A DNA stretch of 64,000 bases from Flavobacteriaceae bacterium PS02338 (lineage in GTDB: Bacteria; Bacteroidota; Bacteroidia; Sphingobacteriales; Sphingobacteriaceae). Positions 43,469 to 51,473 of the stretch are shown piece after piece (the first letter of the stretch is position 1; every line of letters starts with the position of its first letter). Location of the stretch: NCBI GenBank assembly GCA_029959615.1, contig JASCOD010000006.1, forward strand, positions 279,762 to 343,761. Direction: 5' to 3'. A program made the position numbers and the translations under genes. The notes under the pieces are model-generated. The model was given only the letters and a program-made list of their open reading frames with translations. It did not search any database and was not told the origin of the DNA.

Positions 43469-43497
43469 ATATTAAATGTCAATGTGACATTTAATAT
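43469..43497. promoter_or_regulatory. Probable operator of galT-galK
   Basis: ATATTAAATGTCA-ATG-TGACATTTAATAT, a 29-bp palindrome with 13-bp perfect arms. Its core, ATTAAATGT-N7-ACATTTAAT, is the same as upstream of the symporter. It lies 39-67 nt before galT. Confidence 0.82.
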
Positions 43498-43586
43498 TAT
43501 TGTGAAATCTTTCTATACTTATTGTGTATCTGGCCACAGATACACAGATTTTTATTGTTTTTTAAATAAAAATCTGTTTTGTGCTG

Positions 43587-43668
43587 TTCGAGATTTGTAA
43601 TCTCGAATTACCTATCTGAGGATTTTTAATCCTTTTAAGATTTAGTATAGGTTTCGGATCGCAGATCC
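43587..43668. repeat. Series of short palindromes with 3-nt loops
   Basis: TTCGAGATT-TGT-AATCTCGAA (43587-43607), AGGATT-TTT-AATCCT (43619-43633) and GGATC-GCA-GATCC (43656-43668) share a GAT-N3-ATC heart but differ in their flanks. Confidence 0.7.
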
Positions 43669-43909
43669 TATCATAGGGCTTCGGAGTTGCAAAACCCAAG
43701 AGCATGTAACTGTTTAAATTTCTCTTTCATAGCACACATCCTCCCCCTGCCCCCCTCCGAAGGGGAGGAAAATAACATTTTCCAATATTTGTTTCCACAC
43801 AATAGTACGTATCAGGACAAGTACTGTAGCTAAATTTCACAAATGAACAACAGGTCTTTCTATAATTTTGAACATATTTGCTTGATGAATAAAAATCATC
43901 GATAAATAA

Positions 43910-44599
43910 ATGATCGAATATTCAAGCCAACCCCATTATTTAGTTGCCGTAGATTGTATCGTTTTTGGTTTTGATGGTACACAATTGAAATTGCTATTGG
44001 TACGAAGGGGCCTAGAGCCAGAAATTAACCAATGGAGCTTAATTGGTGGTTTTGTTGGTGCTGGAGAAAGCCCAGATCAAGCGGCGATACGTGTACTCAA
44101 AAAGAATACTGGGCTGGAAGGGATCTACCTAGAACAGTTCCAGGTTTATGGAGAACCAGAGCGAGACCCGATAGAACGCACACTTTCTGTAGCCTATTTT
44201 GCACTTATCGACATCAATAAATACCAAACGCAGCTCAATAGTGATTTTTATGCCGAGTGGTTTCCTATAAATGACAAGCCGAAGCTAATTTTTGATCATG
44301 ATACCATGGTAACTGATGCAAGAAAGAAGCTGAGATACAAAGCTGCGTTACACCCTATATTGTTCGAATTGCTGCCTAAGAAATTTACTTTGCCTCAGTT
44401 GCAGATACTTTTTGAGGAAGTAAATGATAGTAAGATCGATACGAGGAATTTCACTAGAAAAATTAACTCAACAGGTCTTTTGGTGAGGTTGGAAGAAAAG
44501 GATAGGTCGGGTTCAAAGAAGGGAGCTTATTATTTTAAACTGGATGGGAAAAAATACCGTTCTAATTTTCAGCAAATTCTTCAACTTATTCCGGGGTAG
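43910..44599 (+). CDS. Nudix-related transcriptional regulator (NrtR/AraR type) of the galactose locus
   Basis: This 229-residue protein has an N-terminal Nudix-fold domain (about residues 8-140) and a C-terminal winged helix (about 150-225, from KKFTLPQLQILFEEV). The Nudix box GGFVGAGESPDQAAIRVLKK keeps the Gly/Glu start but has lost the REUxEE catalytic glutamates (RVLKKN instead), so hydrolase activity is unlikely. In the NrtR family such domains sense sugar or nucleotide ligands; Bacteroides AraR is a known example for arabinose. Here it is divergent from galT-galK, and palindromic sites lie upstream of galT and of the symporter. It is therefore a probable repressor or activator of galactose use. 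The TAG stop runs straight into a 7-bp repeat array. Confidence 0.85.
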   Translation: MIEYSSQPHYLVAVDCIVFGFDGTQLKLLLVRRGLEPEINQWSLIGGFVGAGESPDQAAIRVLKKNTGLEGIYLEQFQVYGEPERDPIERTLSVAYFALIDINKYQTQLNSDFYAEWFPINDKPKLIFDHDTMVTDARKKLRYKAALHPILFELLPKKFTLPQLQILFEEVNDSKIDTRNFTRKINSTGLLVRLEEKDRSGSKKGAYYFKLDGKKYRSNFQQILQLIPG

Positions 44600-44602
44600 G
44601 GG

Positions 44603-45061
44603 TTAGGGATCAGGGATTAGGAGTCAGGAGTTAGGGATCAGGTATTAGGAGTAAGGGGAGACTAAAAGGTGCAAAGTTAAACTTCGCAAGTCTGAATCGG
44701 GTTATACACCCTGTCATCCTGAACTTGTGAAGGATCTGTCGTTGGTTTATTGGTCATTGTGTTTATTTAAATTTAGGTATTAGGAGTCAGGGGTTAGGGA
44801 TCAGGTATTAGGAGTAAGGGGAGACTAAAAGGTGCAAAGTTAAACTTCGTAAGTCTGAATCGGGTTATACGCTCTGTCATCTTAGTTTGTCCCGACGATT
44901 TCCTATCGTGTGGATACAAAAACTTCGTAAGTCTGAAGGGGATTATACGCCCTGTCATCCTGAACTTGTGAAGGATCTATCATTGGTCATTGTGTTTATT
45001 TAAATGTAGGGATTAGGGGTCAGGAATTAGGGGTTAGGGATCAGTAGTTAGGAGTAAGGGG
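44603..45061 (+). repeat. 7-bp arrays A1-A3 with interspersed palindromic repeats
   Basis: In-phase 7-mers of consensus TYAGGRR lie at 44603-44658 (8 units, for example TTAGGGA TCAGGGA TTAGGAG), 44773-44821 (7) and 45006-45061 (8). Each of the first two is followed by GCAAAGTTAAACTTCG(T/C)AAGTCTG and CCTGTCATCCTGAACTTGTG-type text. No gene lies between 44600 and 45220. Confidence 0.9.
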
Positions 45062-45161
45062 GAGCGGAGAGATCTTTGGATGTTACTGAGACACTTAAAA
45101 GATTTAACTTCTTTGATTTTCGATTATCTGTTACGAGATGACTGCAAGGGCTAATGACGAA

Positions 45162-45195
45162 ACAAGGCTGCCCCAATCTGAGGCAGCCTTGTTAA
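45162..45195 (-). terminator. Terminator of the first three-domain lipoprotein gene
   Basis: AAGGCTGCC...GGCAGCCTT (9-bp stem). The T-tract is weak on the minus strand (TTGTTTCG). The second paralogue has a homologous hairpin at 46964-46999. Confidence 0.7.
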
Positions 45196-45220
45196 ATTGT
45201 GGTTGTGATTCAAAAACCAA

Positions 45221-46297
45221 TTAACGCATCTTTGGTAATGAACTTACCAACTGTGAAAATGGAAACTCAAAGGGCACCGATGGTGCTTCAGCTAAACCTA
45301 CATAGTATTGCGTTGCTAATGAGCTTGTTGTGCGGGTAACTTTATATTGTACCGTACCGCCAGTTTTAGCATAGTTACCTGGAATCCTTTCTAATGTCAT
45401 TCCACCAAGTCTGATGGTAACGGCTGCATAATTTGCACCAGTACCTTTGCTATACTTGATGTTTAAAGTATAAACATTAGCAGGATTTAGCACGGCTAAT
45501 TGGGTAAGATTATGGGTCGTATAAATTATTGGAGGACCTGCAATGGCCTTTACTGGTACATTAAATGAAAGACCTCCGTATTTAACAGCGAAATTAGCTG
45601 TTCCTGCGCCAGAAGCCGCACCGTTAACTTTAAAGTTTAGGTATTTAGCACTACTTAAAATGCTGAATTGAGCGGTAGATAGGGTTAGACCTTTGACACC
45701 GGTAGAGACTACCGAATAAGCTGGCATGAAACCGCCTATTACGTCGCTGATTCCGCAGGTAAGCGTTCTCTCATCGTCTATACCTACTATGAAAGCAGCT
45801 GGGTTGCCTATGCTCGTAATCTTGCCGATTTTTCCGGGACCAAAGTTAATGCTGTATTTGGTAAGTTTTCCACCAAACATGAAAATAAAGTCGGCGATAC
45901 CTGTTTTGCCGTTTGTTGATCCCTGAACCTGAAAGATTAAATAGCTATTGCCAGTAACCACCTTTCCGGGTGCTAAAAAGAGCTTTAAGCCAGTTAATCC
46001 GGTAGAATTAACAAACATCGCAGCATATTGTCCTCCGTTTCCACCTTGATAGGGAAAGGTCAATGTGGCATCACTTGGACGATAAATGGCAACATTGGGT
46101 AGCATAGCCGTTACTGACGCAGTGCCGATGCTGGAAGCCACCTGTAGGGACGTTTCTACGCCCAAGGATCTGAAACTGTCGTTGGTTTCTGCTGTTGTTT
46201 CTGGTGCCACTGCTTCTGGTGCGGTTGTATCCTTTTTACAGGCGCCCAACACGGACAATAACGCGATTGACAATAAAAGCGCATAATTTTTTTTCAT
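45221..46297 (-). CDS. Three-domain repeat lipoprotein, paralogue 1 (358 aa)
   Basis: Lipoprotein signal MKKNYALLLSIALLSVLGAC (Cys at residue 20) followed by a Pro/Glu/Thr-rich linker. Three tandem beta-rich repeats of ~80 residues begin near residues 67, 170 and 265. Each has the pattern 'y..GG.gg.Y......STG..GL.L......G....F.V.G...G.GtA.F...yGG', clearest in domains 1 and 2. A close paralogue lies at 47066-48127. The function is unknown; the layout suggests a cell-surface or periplasmic binding protein. Upstream ~170 nt and the downstream terminator are also shared with the paralogue. Confidence 0.75.
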   Translation of the reverse strand: MKKNYALLLSIALLSVLGACKKDTTAPEAVAPETTAETNDSFRSLGVETSLQVASSIGTASVTAMLPNVAIYRPSDATLTFPYQGGNGGQYAAMFVNSTGLTGLKLFLAPGKVVTGNSYLIFQVQGSTNGKTGIADFIFMFGGKLTKYSINFGPGKIGKITSIGNPAAFIVGIDDERTLTCGISDVIGGFMPAYSVVSTGVKGLTLSTAQFSILSSAKYLNFKVNGAASGAGTANFAVKYGGLSFNVPVKAIAGPPIIYTTHNLTQLAVLNPANVYTLNIKYSKGTGANYAAVTIRLGGMTLERIPGNYAKTGGTVQYKVTRTTSSLATQYYVGLAEAPSVPFEFPFSQLVSSLPKMR

Positions 46298-46468
46298 AGT
46301 AATTGTTTTTTTAATGATTAATAAATGATTTAATTGAAATGACTGTTATAAACTATGATGCCAAAGTTTGAAACGTTGCTGTAGGTACCTTCCAAGTAGC
46401 TCGAAGGAAAAAGATGCGTATCGTTATTATATCCTGTATTATTTTGGTTACATCGTTTTAGGAATAAT

Positions 46469-46817
46469 TTAGGGATCAGGAGTCAGGGGTTAGGTATTAG
46501 GGGTCAGGAGTTAGGTGTAAGGGGTTAGTGGAGAGAATGGTGTAAAGTTAAACTTCGTAAGTCTGAATCGGGTTATACGCCCTGTCATCCTGAATGTAGG
46601 TATTAGGAGTCAGGGATCAGGGGTTAGGGATCAGGGATTAGGAGTCAGGGGTTAGTGGCTAGTAGAGACTTACGAAGTTTTTGAAAGGTGCAAAGTTAAA
46701 CTTGGTAGGTCTGAATCGGATTATACGCCCTGTCATCCTGAACTTGTGAAGGATCTATCATTGGTTTATTTAAATGTAGGGATCAGGGATCAGGGGTCAG
46801 GAGTCAGGAGTAAGGCA
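46469..46817 (+). repeat. 7-bp arrays A4-A6 between the two lipoprotein genes
   Basis: In-phase TYAGGRR arrays lie at 46469-46531 (9 units), 46596-46665 (10) and 46776-46817 (6). Between them are the palindromic GACTTACGAAGTTT / AAACTTnGTAnGTC element (46667-46707) and CCTGTCATCCTGAACTTGTG text. The remaining 46818-46963 holds sequence duplicated from 45061-45160 (GGAGAGATCTTTGGAT...). No gene is seen in 46298-47065. Confidence 0.9.
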
Positions 46818-46963
46818 GGAGTGGAGAGATCTTTGGATATTACTAGGCCGCTTTAAAAGATTTAGCTTCTTTGATTTTCAATTTGCTTCGTAGCGCTTCG
46901 GTTCTACGCTACCGATTTAATTGGTATAGGTTACAGTTGAGATGACGGCGAGGCGCTAATGAC

Positions 46964-46999
46964 AAAAAAAGGCTGCCTCAGATTTGGGGCAGCCTTTTT
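46964..46999 (-). terminator. Terminator of the second three-domain lipoprotein gene
   Basis: AAAAAGGCTGCC and GGCAGCCTTTTT form a 12-bp stem. On the minus strand it is followed by TTTTTTT. Confidence 0.88.
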
Positions 47000-47065
47000 A
47001 AACTTAGGATTGGTGATTTAGCAATCAATCACTGTGTACCATTGGTTTAGCTTAAGCATTGCTAA

Positions 47066-48127
47066 TTAAATGGCAAGCTTAGAAAATTCGAATGCAAAGG
47101 TTACTGTTGGCGCTTCAACTAGACCTTTGTAGTATTGTGTTGCCAAAGAACTTACTGTACGGGTAACTTTGTATTGTACGTTACCGCCATTTTTTGCATA
47201 AGTACCTGGAACTCTTTCTAAAGTTAAACCACCACTTTTGATGGTAACCGCACCATAACTAGCACCAGTACCTTTGCTATACTTAACGTTTAAGGTATAG
47301 AAGTTCTGTGCGTTAAGTACAGCTACCCTTGCCACGGTATAAGTGGTATACACTACCGGAGGACCTGCAACAACTGTTACTGGTACTTTGAAGCTAAGAC
47401 CGCCATAGTTCACCGCAAAATTGGCTGTTCCAGCGCCAGACGGAGTACCAGAAACCTTGAAATTAAGGTATACAGCACTGCTTTGGATATTGAATTCGCC
47501 CGTAGATAAGGTTAAACCTGCTACACCTGTAGAAGCTACTGAGTAAGCTGGCATATAACCACCTGTTACACCGCTGATATTGCAAGTAACGGTTCTTTCA
47601 TCTGTGATACCTGGGGTCATCGCAACTGGCTTGCTGATACTCACAATTTTACCAATTTTTCCGCCACCAAAGTTGATGCTATATTTTGTAGTCACTCCAC
47701 CAAATGTAAAGACAAAGTCAGCGATGCCTTTTCTACCACCTGTAGATCCCTGCACCTGGAAAACTAAAAATCTATTACCCACTACTACATTTCCAGCTGG
47801 TAAAAAAAGGGTTAATCCAGTTAATCCAGTAGAAGGAACCCATAAGTTTCCATAACTTCCACCATTTCCGCCCTTATAAGGATAAGTAAGCGTAGCATCA
47901 TTTGGACGATAAACGGCCACATTTGGTAACATAGAAGTTACCCTCGCAGAACCTGTACTGGCCACCACTTGCAAAGAAGTTTCTACGCCAAGTGATCTGA
48001 AACTGTCGTTTGTTTCTGATACTTCCGTTTCTGGTGCTACCACTTCTGGTGCAGTTGCATCTTTTTTACAGGCGCCTAACACTGACAATAATGAGATTGC
48101 CAATACCAATGAATAATTTTTTTTCAT
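47066..48127 (-). CDS. Three-domain repeat lipoprotein, paralogue 2 (353 aa)
   Basis: Same architecture as the gene at 45221: signal MKKNYSLVLAISLLSVLGAC, linker with ETNDSFRSLGVETSLQV (identical in both), then three ~80-residue beta repeats. Most residues are identical between the two, with variation concentrated in loops of domain 1 (GGSYGNLWVPSTG against GGQYAAMFVNSTG). It lacks the last ~8 residues of paralogue 1. The region from start codon to GTTTTAGGAATAATTTAGGG (48291-48310) matches that of paralogue 1 (46455-46474), so promoter and gene were duplicated together. Confidence 0.75.
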   Translation of the reverse strand: MKKNYSLVLAISLLSVLGACKKDATAPEVVAPETEVSETNDSFRSLGVETSLQVVASTGSARVTSMLPNVAVYRPNDATLTYPYKGGNGGSYGNLWVPSTGLTGLTLFLPAGNVVVGNRFLVFQVQGSTGGRKGIADFVFTFGGVTTKYSINFGGGKIGKIVSISKPVAMTPGITDERTVTCNISGVTGGYMPAYSVASTGVAGLTLSTGEFNIQSSAVYLNFKVSGTPSGAGTANFAVNYGGLSFKVPVTVVAGPPVVYTTYTVARVAVLNAQNFYTLNVKYSKGTGASYGAVTIKSGGLTLERVPGTYAKNGGNVQYKVTRTVSSLATQYYKGLVEAPTVTFAFEFSKLAI

Positions 48128-48304
48128 AGTAATTGTTGTTTTTTTTTGATTTGTTAATAAATGATTTAATTGAAATCACTATTATAAACTATGATGCCAA
48201 AACTTGAAATGTTGATTTAAATGCAGTATGGGCGTTTTTTGAAGGAAAAAAGCGTATCATTATTATACTGTGTATTATTTTGGTTACACCGTTTTAGGAA
48301 TAAT

Positions 48305-49013
48305 TTAGGGATTAGGAGTCAGGTATCAGGGATTAGGTATCAGGTGTTAGGGGCCAGGGGTTAGTGGCGAAGTTAAACTTCGTAAGTCTGAAGGGGATTA
48401 TACGCCCTGTCATCCTGAACTTGTGAAGGATCTGTCGTTGGTTTATTTAACTTCTTGTATTTTGGGTAGGGATTAGGAGTTAGGAGTCAGGTATCAGGGA
48501 TCAGGAGCTAGGGGTTAGTGGAGACTTACGAAATTTTTACAAGGTGCAAAGTTAAACTTCGTAAGTCTGCAGGGGATTATACGCCCTGTCATCCTAGCTT
48601 GTCACGATAATTTCGGGAAAAGAAGCGTTCGAGTGAAGCAATCTTTTAAGTATCAAATCTTCCGAACAGCTGTGGTTATAACAATAATCAGATAGGAAAT
48701 TACTTAGCTAGCCGTTCATAACCGTCATCCCGAACTTGTTTCGGGATCGTAATGCGTTAGTAGATCAATTAAAGTGATTGGTGACAATACCTAAAAGAGA
48801 GTGGTTAGGAGTCAGGGATCAGGTATCAAGGATCAGGTGTTAGGGGTCAGGGGTTAGTTATCAGGAGTTAGGGATTAGGTGCTAGTGGCAAAGTTAAACT
48901 TCGTAAGTCTGCAGGGAATTATATGCCCTGTCATCCTGAACTTGTGAAGGATCTGTCGTTGGTTTATTTAACTTCTTGTTAGGGATCAGGAGTTAGGTAT
49001 CAGGGATTAGGTG
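48305..49013 (+). repeat. 7-bp arrays A7-A10 with palindromic repeats
   Basis: In-phase TYAGGRR arrays lie at 48305-48367 (9 units), 48466-48521 (8), 48805-48888 (12) and 48979-49013 (5). Between them are repeated blocks AAGTTAAACTTCGTAAGTCTG and CGCCCTGTCATCCTGAACTT-type text. The part from 48601 to 48800 contains GTCATCCCGAACTTGTTTCG and other single copies. No gene is seen. Confidence 0.9.
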
Positions 49014-49138
49014 TTAATGCGAGTTTTTTTTGGTCTCAAATTTTATGGTGTAATCTTCGGCCCTTATCGCTATTGGAAAGAAAAGAGATTATATAAATGT
49101 TCGCTAAATGTAGTTTTGTTCGGATTATGCGTTAATTG

Positions 49139-49248
49139 TTCATGTACCATTCATGTGTGATTCATGTGCCGTTCATGTACCATTCATGTGTCGTTGTTGT
49201 GTGTTTCTTGTGTGTAGGCAGTGTGTAGGTGGCGTGTAGGTGGTGTTG
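49139..49248 (+). repeat. 11-bp degenerate array
   Basis: Ten in-phase 11-mers drift from TTCATGTACCA / TTCATGTGTGA / TTCATGTGCCG through TTGTTGTGTGT and TTCTTGTGTGT to AGGCAGTGTGT / AGGTGGCGTGT / AGGTGGTGTTG. The next base (49249) is the first base of a 7-bp array. Confidence 0.88.
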
Positions 49249-49629
49249 GTAGGAATTAGGAGTCAGGGATCAGGGGTTAGGGGTCAGGGATTAGGTGTTA
49301 GTAGTAAGTCTGAAGGGGATTGTACGTTTTGTTCCCGAAGATTTCGTTAAGCTTGCGACTTGTTCCGATTATTCGGGAAGGATCTGTTATTGGTTCATTT
49401 CGCTTTTTTTGGATGTTGTCATCCATAGTCGTTCGGAAGGTCTAAATATCGGTTTACCAAGATAGATTGCCACGTCGTTACTCTCTCCGATAAATCGGAG
49501 TAAACTCTCGCAATGACGAAAAATAGATACGTCATTGCGAACTGAAGCGTAGGGATGATTGGCAAGAGTGAAGCAATCTTTCAGGTGTTAGGGATCAGGG
49601 GTTAGGAGTCAGGTATCAGGGGTTAGTGG
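49249..49629 (+). repeat. 7-bp arrays A11-A12 and a ~120-bp direct repeat
   Basis: TYAGGRR arrays lie at 49249-49304 (8 units) and 49581-49629 (7 units). After each comes the same block: GGGGATTGTACGTTTTGTTC, CCGAAGATTTCGTTAAGCTT and GTTCCGATTATTCGGGAAGG, with anchors 340 bp apart (49321 and 49661). CGTCATTGCGA fragments lie at 49513-49542. Confidence 0.88.
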
Positions 49630-49805
49630 CTAAGTTAAACTTCGTAAGTCTGAAGGGGATTGTACGTTTTGTTCCCGAAGATTTCGTTAAGCTTTTGATT
49701 TGTTCCGATTATTCGGGAAGGATCTTTCGTTGGTTCATTGGATTAGCTTCTTGTATTCCGCTCGGGATGAGAGGAAGGGCGAAGGGTGCTGGGTGGACGA
49801 TTGGG

Positions 49806-49860
49806 AAAACCTTATAGGTTTTCGGGAATAAGGAGAAAAACCTATGAGGTTTGTGCAAAA
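49806..49860. repeat. Palindromic AAACCTnATAGGTTT repeat pair
   Basis: AAAACCTTATAGGTTTT (49806-49822) is followed by AAAACCTATGAGGTTTGTGC (about 49837-49856). The same pair in the same order lies at 51863-51919. Arms of the two halves can also pair with each other. Confidence 0.75.
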
Positions 49861-49861
49861 G

Positions 49862-50429
49862 TAGGAATTAGGATATGTCCTCTCGATACCATACACCTAC
49901 CGTTCAATAATTAGAAGGCTATCTCAAAATGATACGCATTTTTGGAGTATGATTTAATTTAATTTGCTGTTTTTTAGCGTGTTGTGTTGTTTGGTTCGAC
50001 ATTTGTATATAGATGTTTAAAGGCTAATGCCAATGTTTGGGCAACTGTCAACAGCTTGGTTGGATGGCTAGCTGTTGACACCTTTTTATCCGTCTCCCAT
50101 CCATCTCTATTTTTCCTCGATATTTCTAATGTCGAACTTCCTATCGTGGAATTTCTACTTATTCGTCAGTTGAAACATCGCCACAGATGCACAGATTACA
50201 AAAAAGATTTTTAGATGTTTGGCAATCTGTGCATCCCAAAATCGGTACAGGTACTGCGGCTTTTATAGTCGAATTCCTTTGTGGTTGAAACTATGCGCTT
50301 TCGGTTTCTATTAATTCCAAACATTGCCACAGCTGCACAGATTACAAAAAAGATTTTTAGATGTTTCGTCATCTTTTGCTTTTATCAACGAATTTCATTC
50401 GTAGTTTAAACCTATGCTCTTCCCATCTA
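49862..50429. other. Non-coding stretch with CCACAGATGCACAGATT repeats
   Basis: Two near-copies of a ~45-bp block, GCCACAG(A/C)TGCACAGATTA plus CAAAAAAGATTTTTAGATGT, lie at about 50167-50215 and 50329-50367. ORFs of 63-80 codons here run through these repeats and are rejected. Confidence 0.6.
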
Positions 50430-50627
50430 CGTTGCTTCTGCTTCGTATCTGCTTCGGGACTGCTTCGATTTTTGTTCGGCAAAATGTCGATTTTAGGGAA
50501 GCTGAGTCGATGGCTATTGCATGCTTACCCTAACCATTCCCGAACTAGTCATGGACTATTCACGAAGCTGACCTACAGCAAAGTCGCTATAAGGTCGCTA
50601 TAAGGTCACTATAACGTCGCTATAAGG
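50430..50627 (+). repeat. 18-unit 11-bp degenerate array with changing motif
   Basis: The stretch is 198 bp, exactly 18 x 11. Clear units: CTTCGTATCTG CTTCGGGACTG (from 50441), CCTAACCATTC CCGAACTAGTC ATGGACTATTC ACGAAGCTGAC (from 50529), and TCGCTATAAGG TCGCTATAAGG TCACTATAACG TCGCTATAAGG (from 50584). The units between are weakly similar but keep the 11-bp phase. Confidence 0.75.
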
Positions 50628-50947
50628 TTAAGAAATAAATGGGGTTTTTAGCCTAGTGTCGGTACTGAAAGGGCTATGGATTGTTGTTCATTTAAAATTA
50701 ATCAAATTCTGGCAAATTGCGCTTGGTTTTGAAAAAAATTGTACGTTTTCGGGATTGAGGTAAATGGCAGAGGAAGGGAAACCCTCTCTGGCTACGCCAT
50801 CTCTCCCTAAAAGGGAGAGAAAGGGGGTAGGGGTAGGAATAGAAAGTTATATGTTGTTAAAAACACCCCGGTTTTCCGCCAGTTTCTGATCAATCGGAGT
50901 AAACGCTAGAAAGGGCATGTACTTAAGAGTTAGCCGTAAAATCTGGT
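50628..50947. other. Non-coding stretch beside the toxin-antitoxin pair
   Basis: It contains one copy of the TCTGGCTACGCCATCTCTCC repeat (50787-50807) with a following AAAAGGGAGAGAAAGGGGGT. No gene is seen. Confidence 0.6.
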
Positions 50948-51277
50948 TTATTCAGGAATCAATGTCAATAGATGGGCTATCTCTTTGTCTGTAATATTAG
51001 ACTGCTCAGACTTATCAAAGATAGTAAGCAAAATTACGGTTGTATTTTGAATATATAGGTGTGTAATTACTCTAGCACCACCACGCTTACCTTTCCCTTT
51101 GCTAGCTATAGATAATCTTATTTTGTAAGAATTATTTCCTAATGAAGTACCTTGTTCGGGATTAATCTTTAGTGAATTGATTAACTCGCCTAATTCCAGC
51201 CTAAGTGAAGGGTATTTTTTTAAGAGGCGTTTGGCCTGCTTATCAAAAGTCTGTATCGTGATTACATTATAGCTCAT
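50948..51277 (-). CDS. RelE/ParE-superfamily toxin
   Basis: This 109-residue basic protein is of the type II toxin fold. It has N-terminal strand and helices (YNVITIQTFDKQAKRLLKKY) and the core RLSIASKGKGKRGGARVITH, rich in Arg/Lys and typical of RelE/YhaV-like mRNA interferases. The terminal strand is TTVILLTIFDKSEQSNI. Its start overlaps the antitoxin gene by 11 nt. Its activity, mRNA cleavage or gyrase poisoning, cannot be decided. It is the only non-lipoprotein operon of the repeat island. Confidence 0.82.
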   Translation of the reverse strand: MSYNVITIQTFDKQAKRLLKKYPSLRLELGELINSLKINPEQGTSLGNNSYKIRLSIASKGKGKRGGARVITHLYIQNTTVILLTIFDKSEQSNITDKEIAHLLTLIPE

Positions 51278-51473
51278 TAAGCAATTCTTCTGCTGGCCTG
51301 CCTTTGATTTTTCCTGCTTTGATTTGCTTAACTTCCTCGATAGCTTCCTTTAATTCATTTAAAAATATAGCATCGTTTTCGGTAAGTGGTTTTGCCTTAA
51401 CGTAAGAAAAATCTTTCAATAATTCAAGAAAGAAAGCTGCTCGACTATCCTTAATGTCCAATAATACTTTCAT
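51267..51473 (-). CDS. Probable antitoxin partner
   Basis: This 68-residue acidic, helical protein (MKVLLDIKDSRAAFFLELLK start) has a C-terminal KAGKIKGRPAEELLNEL tail that would wrap the toxin. The start resembles small antitoxins paired with RelE-like toxins in Bacteroidota. It is the first gene of the pair (antitoxin before toxin), and its end overlaps the toxin start by 11 nt. It is identified mainly by context. Confidence 0.75.
   Translation of the reverse strand: MKVLLDIKDSRAAFFLELLKDFSYVKAKPLTENDAIFLNELKEAIEEVKQIKAGKIKGRPAEELLNEL

Larger units (their letters stand above)
43431..43909. other. Divergent gap between galT and its probable regulator
   Basis: This 479-nt gap holds the operator (43469-43497), one arm of the CCACAGATnCACAGATTTT repeat (about 43533-43556), a series of three 3-nt-loop palindromes (43587-43668), and a G/C-rich repeat text CCTCCCCCTGCCCCCCTCCG (about 43740-43759). 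No gene is seen. Confidence 0.6.

Noticed and set aside
44603..49629. CRISPR-like regular repeats
   Set aside because: The repeats are 7-bp degenerate tandem units and longer palindromes, without constant 25-40 bp repeats separated by unique equal-length spacers, and no cas gene is present.
49984..50214. 76-codon ORF
   Set aside because: It runs through a copy of the CCACAGATGCACAGATT repeat and has no start context or homologous look.
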